A DNA stretch of 61,982 nucleotides from Pseudomonadota bacterium (GCA_021822115.1 JAJZSA010000006.1:1-61982); one strand, 5' to 3'; shown: positions 19,375 through 31,050, counted from the stretch's first letter. The notes: generated from the sequence alone by a model not told the origin. Numbers and translations: made by a program.

Positions 19375-20490
19375 ATGTCCGATATCGCCAAGCTGAAGCA
19401 ATTCAATCCCGTCTCCGCGCAACCGCCGTTGCGCTGGTATTTCGATCCCGCCGTGCTGGAGATCGAACAACGCGTGCTGCTCGACGCCGGCCCGAAGTAT
19501 GTCGGCCACGAACTGATGGTGCCCAACATCGGCGACTATCACGTGATCGAGTGGATGGATAAAGCCAAGATGCTGGTGCGTAACGAGAACGGCGTGGAAC
19601 TGCTGTCCAACATCTGCCGCCACCGCCAGGCCACCATGCTGGAAGGCCGTGGCAGCGCCAAGAACATCGTGTGCCCGCTGCACCGCTGGACCTATGAGAA
19701 CACCGGCGGGCTGATCGGCGCGCCGCATTTCCCGCAGAACCCCTGCCTGCACCTGAACAAGACCCCGCTGCAGAACTGGAACGGCTTGCTGTTCGCCGGC
19801 CAGCGCGATGTCGCGAAAGACCTGGCCAGCATGCCCGCATTCGAGGAGATCGATTTCAGCGGTTACATGCTGGACCGCGTAGAGATCGACGAATACAACT
19901 TCAACTGGAAGACCTTCATCGAGGTGTACCAGGAGGATTACCACGTTGTGCCGTTCCACCCCGGCCTCGGCCAGTTCGTGGATTGCGACGACCTGCAATG
20001 GACTTTCGGCGAGCATTTCAGCGTGCAGACGGTAGGCATCAACCACGCACTGAAGAAACCCGGCAGCCCGGTGTATGAAAAATGGGCCGAACAGGTGCTG
20101 CGCTACAACAACGGCAAGCTGCCCAAGTACGGCGCGATCTGGCTGACCTACTATCCCAACATCACCGTCGAGTGGTATCCCAATACGCTGGTGGTGAGCA
20201 CCGTGGTGCCGCGCGGCACGGATGCCTGCACCAACATCGTGGAGTTCTACTATCCGGAAGACATCGTGCTCTTCGAGCGCGATTACATCGAAGCGGAGAA
20301 GACGGCCTATCGCGAGACCGCGGTCGAGGACGACATCATCTGCCTGCGCATGCACCAGGGCCGCCGCGCTTTGTACAAACAAGGCATAGAGGAGCAAGGC
20401 CCTTATCAGTCGCCCACCGAAGATGGCATGCTGCATTACCACGAGTTCCTGCGGCGCACGCTGGGACCACACGTACAACACCTGAAGTAA
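19375..20490 (+). CDS. Rieske non-haem iron oxygenase alpha subunit-like protein
   Basis: A 371-residue aromatic-ring-hydroxylating-type oxygenase. The Rieske centre is Cys81-x-His83 and Cys100-x2-His103 (CRHRQ, then CPLHRW). The mononuclear iron site is EDYHVVPFH, with His190 and His195 as likely ligands. The ATG at 19375 lies ten bases after AGGA; an in-frame GTG six bases earlier is less well spaced. No reductase, ferredoxin or beta subunit gene follows. The next genes are a permease and a STAS-like protein, so the substrate cannot be inferred; a biosynthetic or demethylating role is as likely as aromatic catabolism. Confidence 0.87.
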   Translation: MSDIAKLKQFNPVSAQPPLRWYFDPAVLEIEQRVLLDAGPKYVGHELMVPNIGDYHVIEWMDKAKMLVRNENGVELLSNICRHRQATMLEGRGSAKNIVCPLHRWTYENTGGLIGAPHFPQNPCLHLNKTPLQNWNGLLFAGQRDVAKDLASMPAFEEIDFSGYMLDRVEIDEYNFNWKTFIEVYQEDYHVVPFHPGLGQFVDCDDLQWTFGEHFSVQTVGINHALKKPGSPVYEKWAEQVLRYNNGKLPKYGAIWLTYYPNITVEWYPNTLVVSTVVPRGTDACTNIVEFYYPEDIVLFERDYIEAEKTAYRETAVEDDIICLRMHQGRRALYKQGIEEQGPYQSPTEDGMLHYHEFLRRTLGPHVQHLK

Positions 20491-20493
20491 GCC

Positions 20494-21348
20494 GTGGGCT
20501 CATTATGGATGCTGGCGGCAGGCCTGCTGTTCGCCTGCATGGGTGCGCTGGTCAAGCTCGGCGCTCCCAGCTTCTCCAGCAGCGAGCTGGTGTTCTACCG
20601 CTCCTTCTTCGGCCTGCTCATCATCTACTTCCTGTTGCAGCGCGCACGCGTCGGACTGGCCACACGCCATGGCCGCACCCACTGGTGGCGCGGACTGTCG
20701 GGTACGGTCGCCATGCTGCTGTTCTTCCACTGTCTCACCGTACTGCCGCTGGCCACCGCCATCACGCTCAACTACACCTCGTCACTGTTCCTGTCGCTGC
20801 TCACCGTGGTCGTACTCAAGGAGAAGTTCCACCTGCCGCTCAGCAGTTCGCTGGCCCTGGGTTTTGCCGGCGTGATTTTGTTGCTGCACCCGACACTGGA
20901 ACAGTCCCAGCTGGCCGACGGCCTGCTGGGACTGGCGTCCGGCTTGCTCGCCGGCATCGCCCTGATGAACGTGCGCCAGCTTGGCGTCTTGGGTGAGCCC
21001 GGCATGCGCGTGGTGTTCTATTTCAATCTCATCGCCACACTGGCAAGTGCCGCCTGGATGCTGACGGACACGCTGCACGCCCCCACCCTGCACGACCTGC
21101 CGCTGCTGGTCGCCATCGGCGCTACGGCCACCTTCGCCCAACTGTTCATGACGCGCGCCTACCGCACCGGCCAGACCTTGGTGGTGGGCAGCCTGGCCTA
21201 CAGCACCATCGTATTCTCCGCACTGTTCGGTCTGCTGTTCTGGCATGAACACCTCAGCCTCGATGCCTGGCTGGGGATCGCCTTCATCATCGCAAGCGGT
21301 GTGTTAAGCTTGAAACTGTCTCCCAAGCCTCAGGAAAAAACCACATGA
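20494..21348 (+). CDS. EamA/DMT-family permease
   Basis: A 284-residue inner-membrane protein with ten predicted hydrophobic segments in two repeated EamA halves, typical of drug/metabolite transporters of the RhaT/EamA type. It starts at GTG (20494), only three bases after the oxygenase stop, and ends in an ATGA overlap with the next gene, so the three genes form one operon. It may export or import the substrate or product of the oxygenase, but the sequence does not identify the solute. Confidence 0.88.
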   Translation: MGSLWMLAAGLLFACMGALVKLGAPSFSSSELVFYRSFFGLLIIYFLLQRARVGLATRHGRTHWWRGLSGTVAMLLFFHCLTVLPLATAITLNYTSSLFLSLLTVVVLKEKFHLPLSSSLALGFAGVILLLHPTLEQSQLADGLLGLASGLLAGIALMNVRQLGVLGEPGMRVVFYFNLIATLASAAWMLTDTLHAPTLHDLPLLVAIGATATFAQLFMTRAYRTGQTLVVGSLAYSTIVFSALFGLLFWHEHLSLDAWLGIAFIIASGVLSLKLSPKPQEKTT

Positions 21349-21692
21349 TCACCATCGAAGACAAAGAGAATCTGGTCAACATCGCCGTGATGGGCGAATT
21401 CACCTTGGCCGATTTCCAGCAGTTCGAACAGCACGCCCTGTACAAGCTGAAAAGTGGCGACGGCGTGAATCTGGTGTTCGATCTGCGCGGCATGCTGTCC
21501 TACACCCCAGATGTGGCTTGGGAAGAGATCAAGTTCTTCAGCCGTGAACACAACCACGATTTCGGCAAGATCGCCGTCGTCACCGACGATCAGTGGCTGA
21601 CCTGGCAAGCCTGGCTGTCGCGCCTGTTCGTTGACGCCGACATCCGCGCTTTCAGCGATTACAGCGCGGCAGCAAGCTGGACCAAAGCCTGA
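21345..21692 (+). CDS. SpoIIAA/STAS-like small protein
   Basis: A 115-residue soluble protein whose pattern (MITIEDKENLVNIAVMGEF, then VNLVFDLRGM and VDADIRAF) fits the SpoIIAA-like family. These proteins share the STAS/SEC14-like fold and may bind lipids or act in signalling. It overlaps the permease stop by four bases (ATGA). No catalytic residues are evident. Function is unassigned. Confidence 0.75.
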   Translation: MITIEDKENLVNIAVMGEFTLADFQQFEQHALYKLKSGDGVNLVFDLRGMLSYTPDVAWEEIKFFSREHNHDFGKIAVVTDDQWLTWQAWLSRLFVDADIRAFSDYSAAASWTKA

Positions 21693-21767
21693 CCCGACAC
21701 CTCCATCAGCGACCTGCGCGCTTCGATGCGGCGTTGGTCGCCTCCAGCGACGCCGGTCCGTTGAGTG

Positions 21768-24062
21768 CTACGCGCATGATGCAGCCGACTGCACCCAGAA
21801 CTGATACATCCCCGAAAAAGTATGCGGCCGCTCCGACTCGAAGAGATGCCAGTTGTGCAGATCGAGTGCGAGCTGATCTTGCGGGAATCGCTCGCGGTAT
21901 GCAGCCAGCACCTCCAGATCGACTTCCAATCCGACCAAACGCAAGCCCCGGGCATTGATGAAAGCATCGATCTCCAGCCAGGTCATGCGATGCTCCTGCA
22001 CATGGAACAGCAGATCTCGGCAGGCGCTGATGCTGTAAAAATCGGGGGAACGCAGAATATCCCCGTACCCTTCCTGTTGCCCCAACGCGAGCAATTCCTG
22101 ACGGCAGCGGCGAATATCTTGCGCGCTCGCCGAATATCCACGGTCGGCTATGAATTCACGAATGCGGACGACGTTACGACGCCCGACTTCGCTATATAAC
22201 CCCACTTTCATGAAGCCACCCGGGCGCAACAGCGATAACAGCGTACTCCAGCCCTGCCAAGGATCGGCCAGATGATGCAACACACCGGAGGACTCGATGA
22301 CATCGAATCGCTTGGGAAGCGCGCCCAGTTGCAGCAGGTCAGCCTGCGCAAATTCGATGTCATCCATCCCGTATTCCTGCGCCTTGCGTTTGGCATAACA
22401 CAGGCTATTGAGACTCAGGTCTATGGCGAGCAGATGTGAATTCTGGATGCGCTGTGCAGCATTCAGCGCATGCTGCCCTGTACCGCACCCGGCAACCAGT
22501 ATCTCGACCGGCGAGCCAGCTGCATATGGCTGAAGGGGGGCGAGGGGAAACCTTTGTCGCAGATAGTCCGTGATGCTTTTTGCAGCGCGGACGTTCGCCC
22601 GTTTGACCCAGCTGGGATATGGATTCTCCTCATATTGCGCCTGCACTTGCAGCGACACTGCGCTCTCGATACCCGTCAGCTGCGGGATGGTATCGCGCAA
22701 CACCCGCTCTATCTCCGGACCGACCATTTGCACGATCAGCAGCTCCTGCACCGGCAACGACCATTCCTGCGCCAGCAGATTTACGGCAAACGGCAGTGAA
22801 TGCAACGGAAAATAACAGGCCGTCGCCAGCAACACGCCTGGCGCAACCTCCGTACCGCTTTCCAGTGCCGCATTCAGGGCAGCACGTACAGCATGCGCCT
22901 GCTCAAGTTCGGCATCGTCACTGGCAAACACATATTCATTGATGAAACATTGCTGCGCCAACGCGCAGGAAAACTGCAGATCAAACGGCAGCGATGAAGT
23001 CATGGCTGCATGCAGCAGCCCCCGGCGCGCTTGCGTCAGGAAGCGCTCCATCTCGGGGTCGCATATCAGCGTGGATTCCAGCAGCGCACACAGCAAGGGA
23101 TCGCCCGGGATACGCACGGCAGCATCCCGTGCATCCATGCATGCAGCCACTTGCGGCGTCAACTTGAGTAATGCAATGGCCGTATGCGCCAACTCGGAAG
23201 GGTCGATCCACGGTTCACTCAGCGCCTCCAGCAGATCCGCCTGCAGGGCCGAGTCGAAACGGGAGACAGGGAATCTTTTCAGGCAAGTCGCGAAGGCACG
23301 CTTGCCTTCTTCTGTAGCGCAGGCACGCAATGTGCGGCGCGCCAGCCCAAGCGACGCCTCATATTCGCCTTGCGCCGTAAGCAACCTCACCAGATTGCTC
23401 GCAGCATGGATATGGTCAGGAGCGATGTCCAGCACTTCCCGGTAAGTCGCCTCAGCTTCGTCAAGCCGCCCCGATGATTGCAGGATGACCGCGAGATTAT
23501 GCAGCGCATCTGCGTACCTGGGTTCGAGACGGATGGCATTCCGGTAACTGGCTTCGGCTTCGTGCAAGCGCCCCAGATCCCCTTGGGCGACCCCAAGATT
23601 GAAATGAAGTTGCGGATGACTTGGCGCAATCAGGAGCGCCCGGGTAAGTGCCGCCTCGGCCGCAACATCCTGACCAGAGGCCAAGAGCACGGAACCCAGG
23701 TTAATATGCGCCTGAACATGCGCGGGAGCGAGCTCCACTGCCTTGCGATAGCAGGCTTCTGCTTCCGCCAATCGCCCTAAGTCCTGAAAGACCGAGCCCA
23801 GATTGCAGCGCATCCCGGCATCCGTCGGCATGAGACGCACCGCCTCTTGCATGGGAGCCAAAGCCTCCTCGCTACGCCGTTGTTGTTGCAGCGCAGTCCC
23901 CAGAACACCCCAGCCCAGCCAGAAGCCCTGGAATTCGGCAGTCATCGAGCGAGCCTGAAGCTCCGCTTCAGCGGGTCGACCGCCGGTGAGCAGTCCGACC
24001 AACGATTGGACCCTGGAAATATCCGGCTGGCGCGCGGATTGAGGACGTAGGTTCTTTTTCAT
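21768..24062 (-). CDS. TPR-repeat protein with C-terminal SAM methyltransferase domain
   Basis: A 764-residue fusion. The N-terminal third contains about six tetratricopeptide repeats (units such as LGSVFQDLGRLAEAEACYRK and LHNLAVILQSSGRLDEAEAT). A middle region without an obvious family follows. Then comes a class I methyltransferase domain: glycine-rich motif I EILVAGCGTGQHALNAA, acidic LLAIDLS, and a VIESSGVLHHL motif. TPR-methyltransferase fusions of this type probably modify a protein or lipid partner bound by the repeats. The gene is monocistronic: a terminator precedes it and the three-gene plus-strand operon converges on it. Target unknown. Confidence 0.85.
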   Translation of the reverse strand: MKKNLRPQSARQPDISRVQSLVGLLTGGRPAEAELQARSMTAEFQGFWLGWGVLGTALQQQRRSEEALAPMQEAVRLMPTDAGMRCNLGSVFQDLGRLAEAEACYRKAVELAPAHVQAHINLGSVLLASGQDVAAEAALTRALLIAPSHPQLHFNLGVAQGDLGRLHEAEASYRNAIRLEPRYADALHNLAVILQSSGRLDEAEATYREVLDIAPDHIHAASNLVRLLTAQGEYEASLGLARRTLRACATEEGKRAFATCLKRFPVSRFDSALQADLLEALSEPWIDPSELAHTAIALLKLTPQVAACMDARDAAVRIPGDPLLCALLESTLICDPEMERFLTQARRGLLHAAMTSSLPFDLQFSCALAQQCFINEYVFASDDAELEQAHAVRAALNAALESGTEVAPGVLLATACYFPLHSLPFAVNLLAQEWSLPVQELLIVQMVGPEIERVLRDTIPQLTGIESAVSLQVQAQYEENPYPSWVKRANVRAAKSITDYLRQRFPLAPLQPYAAGSPVEILVAGCGTGQHALNAAQRIQNSHLLAIDLSLNSLCYAKRKAQEYGMDDIEFAQADLLQLGALPKRFDVIESSGVLHHLADPWQGWSTLLSLLRPGGFMKVGLYSEVGRRNVVRIREFIADRGYSASAQDIRRCRQELLALGQQEGYGDILRSPDFYSISACRDLLFHVQEHRMTWLEIDAFINARGLRLVGLEVDLEVLAAYRERFPQDQLALDLHNWHLFESERPHTFSGMYQFWVQSAASCA

Positions 24063-24139
24063 GGCGAGTCCTTGTGCATAGACGGATTGATTATCGCCGG
24101 AAATGAGCGATCCCTACGCAACATGAGCTCACCACAAAC

Positions 24140-24168
24140 AAAAAAGCCCGCAGGAGCGGGCTTTTTTT
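24140..24168. terminator. Intrinsic terminator (bidirectional)
   Basis: GCCCGC (24146-24151), loop AGGA, GCGGGC (24156-24161), with A6 on the left and T7 on the right, so it can work on both strands. It lies 23 bases past the rpmG stop and most likely ends the rpmB-rpmG transcript. Confidence 0.85.
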
Positions 24169-24190
24169 CACTGGAACCGGGTCAGCTGAA

Positions 24191-24361
24191 TCACTTCAGC
24201 TTGACTTCCTTGTATGCCACATGCTTGCGCGCAACCGGGTCGAACTTCATGAATTCGAGCTTTTCCGGAGTCGTGCGCTTGTTCTTGCTGGTGGTGTAGA
24301 AGTGACCGGTGCCGGCAGTGGATTCCAGCTTGATCTTTTCGCGTGCGCCTTTGGCTGCCAT
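24191..24361 (-). CDS. rpmG: 50S ribosomal protein L33
   Basis: A 56-residue basic protein beginning [19 protein letters not shown] and ending AYKEVKLK, the standard proteobacterial L33. It has no cysteines, so it is the zinc-free (C-) form. The start at 24361 is preceded by GGAGAA. It lies 12 bases after rpmB, the usual rpmB-rpmG pair, and is followed by a terminator. Confidence 0.97.
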   Translation of the reverse strand: MAAKGAREKIKLESTAGTGHFYTTSKNKRTTPEKLEFMKFDPVARKHVAYKEVKLK

Positions 24362-24373
24362 GTTGCTTCTCCT

Positions 24374-24610
24374 TTATACCTTCTCGCCACGTGCGCGCAT
24401 TTCGAACAGCACGGCGTCGATGCCGTTCTTGTCGATGGTGCGCAGGGCAGCATTGGTCAGGCGCAGAGACACCCAACGGTTTTCAGATTCTACCCACAGA
24501 CGGCGACGTTGCAGATTCGGCAAGAAACGACGCTTGGTTTTGTTGTTCGCGTGGGAAACATTGTTGCCCACTCGAGGGCCTTTTCCCGTGACTTGACAGA
24601 CGCGTGCCAT
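24374..24610 (-). CDS. rpmB: 50S ribosomal protein L28
   Basis: A 78-residue L28 beginning [20 protein letters not shown], with the family's [13 protein letters not shown] and [17 protein letters not shown]. Length and start are standard. It is the first gene of the rpmB-rpmG operon, with a candidate promoter 37 bases upstream. Confidence 0.98.
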   Translation of the reverse strand: MARVCQVTGKGPRVGNNVSHANNKTKRRFLPNLQRRRLWVESENRWVSLRLTNAALRTIDKNGIDAVLFEMRARGEKV

Positions 24611-24646
24611 GACTAAACTCCAACCAGTTCCAAAAATGAGGCGCGG

Positions 24647-24675
24647 ATTCTACCCAAACCCGAGCCGGGACACAA
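24647..24675 (-). promoter_or_regulatory. Candidate sigma-70 promoter of rpmB-rpmG
   Basis: On the minus strand TTGTGT (24675-24670), a 17-base spacer and TAGAAT (24652-24647) are followed by a GC-rich discriminator. The -10 matches five of six consensus bases; the -35 is weak. Confidence 0.5.
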
Positions 24676-24684
24676 CCTAAACTT

Positions 24685-25983
24685 TTAATTGCCTTTTCGG
24701 TACAGCGCCGACTGGGCATGCGCCTGCAAACCCTCGCCAAAAGCCAGGGTGGAAGCGATTGCCCCCAGTTTCTGCGCCCCGGCTGGCGAAACCATGATCA
24801 GGCTGCTACGTTTCTGGAAGTCATACACGCCCAGCGGCGAAGAAAAACGCGCGGTACCTGAAGTGGGCAACACATGGTTGGGGCCAGCGCAATAGTCGCC
24901 CAGCGACTCGGAGGTGTAGCGCCCCATGAAGATGGCGCCGGCATGCTTCAGCTTGTGCAGCCATGCCTGCGGCTCGGCCACCGACAGCTCCAGATGCTCG
25001 GGCGCAATACGGTTGCTGATACGGCAGGCCTCATCCATGTCGGCGACATGGATCAATGCGCCGCGATTCTCCAGCGCGGTGCGGATGATGTCCTTGCGCG
25101 GCATCTGCTCCAACAGCTTGCTGGCACTCTGCGCCACGCGCTCGATGAAATTGGCGTCCGGCGACAGCAGGATGGCCTGTGCCAGTTCGTCGTGCTCGGC
25201 TTGCGAGAACAGATCCATCGCCACCCAGTCCGGGTCGGTGCCGCCATCGCAGATCACCAGGATCTCGGACGGGCCGGCGATCATGTCGATACCGCAGACA
25301 CCGAACACGCGACGCTTGGCCGAGGCCACATAGGCGTTGCCGGGGCCGACGATCTTGTCCACCTTGGGGATGGTGGCGGTACCGTAGGCCAGCGCCGCCA
25401 CAGCCTGTGCGCCACCGATGGTGAATACGCGATCCACGCCGCACAGGAAAGCCGCCGCCAACACCAGCTGGTTCCTGGTGCCATCCGGCGTAGGCACCAC
25501 CATGATGAGTTCGGCTACGCCCGCCACCTTGGCCGGCAATGCATTCATCAGCACGGAAGAGGGATAGGCCGCCTTGCCGCCCGGCACATACAGACCCACA
25601 CGATCCAGCGGGGTGACCTGCTGCCCCAACATGGTGCCGTCCTCGTCCTCGTAGGTCCACGAAGCCTGCAACTGTTTCTGGTGATAGGACTTCACGCGCT
25701 GCGCGGCCTGTTCCAGCGCCGCCTTTTGCTCAGCGGGCAAGCTATCGAAAGCCGCCTTCAATTCCGCCTTGGGCAATTCCATGGCAGCCGCATCGGCCAG
25801 CGGCAGACGATCGAACTTGCGCGTGTATTCGAGCACGGCTGCATCGCCGCGCTTCCTCACATCGGCCAGGATGGCGGCGACGGTGGCTTCCAGTTTCTCG
25901 TCAGCCGTCTCCTCGAACGCGAGCAAGGTGCTCAGGCGGCTATCGAAATCGGCTTGTGCGGTAGAGAGGCGGGTGATGTTCAT
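24685..25983 (-). CDS. hisD: Histidinol dehydrogenase
   Basis: A 432-residue enzyme that oxidises histidinol to histidine in two NAD-dependent steps. Recognisable segments are [53 protein letters not shown] and the zinc-site-containing SQAEHDE. Full length. Its ATG overlaps the hisG stop (ATGA). The rest of the histidine operon is not here; hisG-hisD behind murA is a common betaproteobacterial order. Confidence 0.98.
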   Translation of the reverse strand: MNITRLSTAQADFDSRLSTLLAFEETADEKLEATVAAILADVRKRGDAAVLEYTRKFDRLPLADAAAMELPKAELKAAFDSLPAEQKAALEQAAQRVKSYHQKQLQASWTYEDEDGTMLGQQVTPLDRVGLYVPGGKAAYPSSVLMNALPAKVAGVAELIMVVPTPDGTRNQLVLAAAFLCGVDRVFTIGGAQAVAALAYGTATIPKVDKIVGPGNAYVASAKRRVFGVCGIDMIAGPSEILVICDGGTDPDWVAMDLFSQAEHDELAQAILLSPDANFIERVAQSASKLLEQMPRKDIIRTALENRGALIHVADMDEACRISNRIAPEHLELSVAEPQAWLHKLKHAGAIFMGRYTSESLGDYCAGPNHVLPTSGTARFSSPLGVYDFQKRSSLIMVSPAGAQKLGAIASTLAFGEGLQAHAQSALYRKGN

Positions 25984-26618
25984 TGGATGGCTCCGGCAAA
26001 AGCATCCAGCATGGGCTGGATCTGGTCGCGCTTGAGTTTCAGCGAGGCCTGGTTCACCACCAGGCGCGAAGATATCTGCACGATCTCTTCCACCGCTACG
26101 AGATTGTTGGCTTTCAGGGTCGCGCCGCTGCTGACCAGGTCGACGATGGCATCGGACAGACCGACCAGCGGCGCCAGCTCCATCGAGCCGTACAGCTTGA
26201 TCAGGTCGACATGCACCCCCTTGGAGGCGAAATGCTCGCGCGCAGTCTTCACGTATTTGGTCGCCACGCGCAGACGCGCGCCCTGCTTCACGGCGGACTC
26301 ATAATCGAAGCCGTTCTGCACCGCCACCATCATGCGGCATTTGGCGATGTTCAGATCCAGCGGCTGATACAAGCCCTCGCCGCCATGCTCGTTCAGCACA
26401 TCCTTGCCCGCCACGCCCAGGTCGGCCGCGCCATATTGCACATAGGTCGGCACATCGGAAGCCCGCACGATGATGAGGCGTACATCGTCACGATTGGTCG
26501 GCAAAATGAGTTTGCGCGAAGACTCCGGAGCCTCCAGCGGCGTGATGCCCGCCGCTTCCAGCAACGGCAGGGTCTCTTCGAAGATGCGTCCCTTGGACAG
26601 GGCGATGGTGATGGTCAT
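25980..26618 (-). CDS. hisG: ATP phosphoribosyltransferase, short form
   Basis: A 212-residue HisG of the short type ([18 protein letters not shown], then [13 protein letters not shown] and [18 protein letters not shown]). The short form lacks the C-terminal regulatory domain and needs the HisZ subunit, which is not encoded in this window. It catalyses the first step of histidine synthesis from ATP and PRPP. A TAAAAT box on the minus strand about 31 bases upstream may be a -10 element. Confidence 0.97.
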   Translation of the reverse strand: MTITIALSKGRIFEETLPLLEAAGITPLEAPESSRKLILPTNRDDVRLIIVRASDVPTYVQYGAADLGVAGKDVLNEHGGEGLYQPLDLNIAKCRMMVAVQNGFDYESAVKQGARLRVATKYVKTAREHFASKGVHVDLIKLYGSMELAPLVGLSDAIVDLVSSGATLKANNLVAVEEIVQISSRLVVNQASLKLKRDQIQPMLDAFAGAIQ

Positions 26619-26748
26619 GCTGATAGGCCTGATTTCGCAAAGGAGCGCATTTTACAGGCAAATGCGCGGAAAGATGGCATCCGGTCGTATCCCCCTCGGC
26701 ATCGACAACGCGACGACATCAAGCGGCACGGATGCCGCCCGATTTGTC

Positions 26749-28302
<1,554 letters not shown>

Positions 28303-28306
<4 letters not shown>

Positions 28307-28935
28307 TTGGCTTTTCCTTTGCCGCTGTGTCCGCCCGCCTGTCCGGCATCGACGTTCATGCCGGACAACTTGGCGATCAGGCCATCGATGCCGCTTTGCT
28401 TGATCTCGTCGCCGAACGAACCACGATAACTGGTGACCAGGCTGATACCTTCCACAGTGACATCGAATGCCTTCCAGCCCGCATCCGTCTTGCGCATCTC
28501 GTAATCGACCGCAGCAGTGCGACCGTCCGACATGCGGATCACCGTCCGCACGGTCGCTTCGCCGTCATCCACCATCTGCGCCGGTTTGACTTCCACCTGC
28601 GGATCCGGGTAATTGCTGAACACCTTGGAATAGGTGCGCACCAGCATGGCGCGGAACTCACGCACCAGCGCATCCTTCTGCTCCGGGGTGGCGGTACGCC
28701 AAGAGCGTCCCACGGCCAGTTGCGTCATGCGTGTGAAATCGAAGTGGGGCAGGATGCGATCATCCACCAGCGCCAACAAGCGCGGCTGGTCGGTGAGGAT
28801 GGACTTGTCGCGTTTGACCACCGTCAGCACCGCTTGCACGGTGGTCGAGATCAAGCCATCCGGCGTGGCCATGTCACCTGCCTGTGCAGGCAGAGCGAAC
28901 GCCAATGTCACCAGCAATGCCAAAAGTCTTTTCAT
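28303..28935 (-). CDS. mlaC: Phospholipid-binding protein MlaC
   Basis: A 210-residue periplasmic protein with a signal peptide (cleavage predicted after AQA, residue 19) and the MlaC/Ttg2D fold. Visible family segments include RILPHFDFTRMTQLAVGRSW and AFDVTVEGISLVTSYRG. It shuttles phospholipids between the outer-membrane complex and the MlaFEDB transporter. The MlaA outer-membrane partner is not in the window. Confidence 0.94.
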
Positions 28936-28962
28936 CTTGCCTTTCTCCTCGTTGCCGCCCGC

Positions 28963-29424
28963 TTACTGTCCACTGCCGGCCTGGTTGAACAGGAACTTGC
29001 CGATCAGATCCTCCAGCACCAGCGCCGATTGCGTCTTGCGGAAGGCATCGCCGTTCTTCAGCATCTCCTCATCGCCGCCCGGCACCAGACCGATATATTG
29101 TTCCCCCAGCAAGCCGGAAGTGAGGATGTTGGCAAAAGTGTCCTTGGGGAACTGGTAACGTTTGTCGATGCTCACCGTGACTTTCGCCTCGTAGCGGTCG
29201 GTATCCAGCGTGATGCTGCTCACCCGCCCCACCAGCACGCCGGCGCTGCGCACCGATGCGGTCGGCTTGAGACCGCCGATGTTGCTGAAATAGGCCTCCA
29301 GTTGATAGGTCTCCGACACATTGTAGGTGCTCAGGTTGCCGACCTTGAGCGCGAGCACCACCAGCGCGGCGATACCCGCCACGACGAACGCCCCCACCCA
29401 CAGATCCATAGTCGTCCTTTGCAT
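28963..29424 (-). CDS. mlaD: MCE-domain protein MlaD
   Basis: A 153-residue MCE protein anchored by one N-terminal helix (about 8-27), followed by a single MCE domain (YFSNIGGLKPTASVRSAGV, then ILTSGLLGEQYIGL). MlaD forms the periplasmic hexamer ring that binds lipid. The ATG at 29424 lies seven bases after AGGAG; a TTG six bases further upstream is too close to that site. Confidence 0.95.
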   Translation of the reverse strand: MQRTTMDLWVGAFVVAGIAALVVLALKVGNLSTYNVSETYQLEAYFSNIGGLKPTASVRSAGVLVGRVSSITLDTDRYEAKVTVSIDKRYQFPKDTFANILTSGLLGEQYIGLVPGGDEEMLKNGDAFRKTQSALVLEDLIGKFLFNQAGSGQ

Positions 29425-29426
29425 CG

Positions 29427-30215
29427 TCAAGCTCCTCTGAACATGAATGCGGTCAAGATGAAGTCAAGCATCAAGATCGCCAATGAAGATTCCACCACGG
29501 TACGCGTCGTGGCACCGGAGACGCCCTCCGCCGTCGGCGGTGCGTCGAACCCTTCGAACAAGGCGATCAGCGTGACTGCCACACCGAACACCACACTCTT
29601 GATGACACCATTGATGATGTCATCGCGAAAATCCACGGAGGCCTGCATCTGCGACCAGAACGAACCCTCGTCCACACCGATCATCACCACGCCGACCACA
29701 TAGCCGCCGAACACGCCCATGGCCGAGAACAGCGCCGCCAGCAAAGGCATGGAGAACACCCCGGCCCAGAAACGCGGCGCCACTACACGTGCCACCGGAC
29801 TCACCGCCATCATCTCCATGGCGGCGATCTGCTCGGTGGCCTTCATCAAGCCGATCTCTGCCGTCATCGCCGACCCCGCACGGCTGGCGAACAACAATGC
29901 CGCCAGCACCGGCCCCAGCTCGCGCACCAGCGACAACGCTACCAGCGAACCGAGTGCCGATTCCGAGCCATAGCGCTTCAGGGTCTCGAACCCCTGCAAG
30001 CCGAGCACCATGCCCACGAACATGCCGGCCACGCCGATGATGACCAACGACATCACGCCGCTGGCGAACATCTCTTTCACGATCAACTGGAAACGGCGGA
30101 AACTCACCCCCGATTGCAGCAGCGTCAGCGCCAGGAAACGCGACGCCACGCCCAGTCGCCAGATCGAATCCACCGTACGGTGGCCGATGGCACGAACCCC
30201 CTTGAGTACCGGCAT
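29427..30215 (-). CDS. mlaE: Phospholipid ABC transporter permease MlaE
   Basis: A 262-residue permease with several transmembrane segments and the MlaE/YrbE motif around GVAGMFVGMVLGLQG and ELGPVLAALLFASRAGSAMTAEIG. It forms the membrane core of the Mla lipid transporter. The start ATG overlaps the mlaF stop by one base (TGATG). Confidence 0.96.
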   Translation of the reverse strand: MPVLKGVRAIGHRTVDSIWRLGVASRFLALTLLQSGVSFRRFQLIVKEMFASGVMSLVIIGVAGMFVGMVLGLQGFETLKRYGSESALGSLVALSLVRELGPVLAALLFASRAGSAMTAEIGLMKATEQIAAMEMMAVSPVARVVAPRFWAGVFSMPLLAALFSAMGVFGGYVVGVVMIGVDEGSFWSQMQASVDFRDDIINGVIKSVVFGVAVTLIALFEGFDAPPTAEGVSGATTRTVVESSLAILMLDFILTAFMFRGA

Positions 30216-31027
30216 CAGCTCTTCACTCCCATATCCTGTGCATAGCTGTTCCCGGCGGCGTAATGGAAGGGGATGGGCCCATCCATCTCGCCGTGCACGA
30301 ACTGGTGCACGAACGAATCAGTCGAGGCGCGGATCTGGTCCGGCGTCCCTTCGGCACGGATCACGCCATCCGAGATGTAATACACATAATCCACGATCTT
30401 CAGCGACTCCTGCACATCGTGCGTGACCACCACCGAGGTGGCGCCCAAAGCATCGTTCAGCTTGCGGATCAACTGCCCGACCACCGACAGCGAGATCGGG
30501 TCGAGGCCGGCGAACGGCTCGTCGTACAGGATCAACATCGGGTCGAGCGCGATGGTGCGCGCCAGCGCCACGCGACGCGCCATGCCGCCGGACAGTTCGG
30601 CCGGCATCAGATGATGGGTGCCGCGCAACCCCACCGCATGCAGCTTCATCAACACCAGGTCACGGATGATCTCTTCCGGCAGGTCGGTATGCTCGCGCAT
30701 CTGGAAAGCGACGTTATCGAACACCGACATGTCGGTGAACAGCGCGCCGAACTGGAACAGCACGCCCATCTTGCGGCGCATCTCGTACAAGCCCTTGTCA
30801 TCCAGTTCGTGGATGACCTTGCCATCGATGCTCACCTCGCCGCGCGTGGGACGCAACGCACCGCCGATCAAGCGAAACAAGGTAGTCTTGCCGCAGCCGC
30901 TGCCGCCCATGACGGCGATCACCTTGCCCTTGCCGAACGACATATTGATGCCATTGAGCACGGGCCGCCCGTCATACGAGAAACTCACATCGCGGATATC
31001 CACCAGCGCTTGTTCGGACACTTGCAT
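30215..31027 (-). CDS. mlaF: Phospholipid ABC transporter ATPase MlaF
   Basis: A 270-residue ABC ATPase. Walker A is GGSGCGKTT, the signature LSGGMARRVALAR and Walker B LILYDEPFAGLD. The ATG at 31027 is chosen because the longer frame runs through the promoter region. It is the first gene of mlaFEDCB, which maintains outer-membrane lipid asymmetry. Confidence 0.96.
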   Translation of the reverse strand: MQVSEQALVDIRDVSFSYDGRPVLNGINMSFGKGKVIAVMGGSGCGKTTLFRLIGGALRPTRGEVSIDGKVIHELDDKGLYEMRRKMGVLFQFGALFTDMSVFDNVAFQMREHTDLPEEIIRDLVLMKLHAVGLRGTHHLMPAELSGGMARRVALARTIALDPMLILYDEPFAGLDPISLSVVGQLIRKLNDALGATSVVVTHDVQESLKIVDYVYYISDGVIRAEGTPDQIRASTDSFVHQFVHGEMDGPIPFHYAAGNSYAQDMGVKS

Positions 31028-31050
31028 ACCTCGAAAATCGACAGGCGCGC

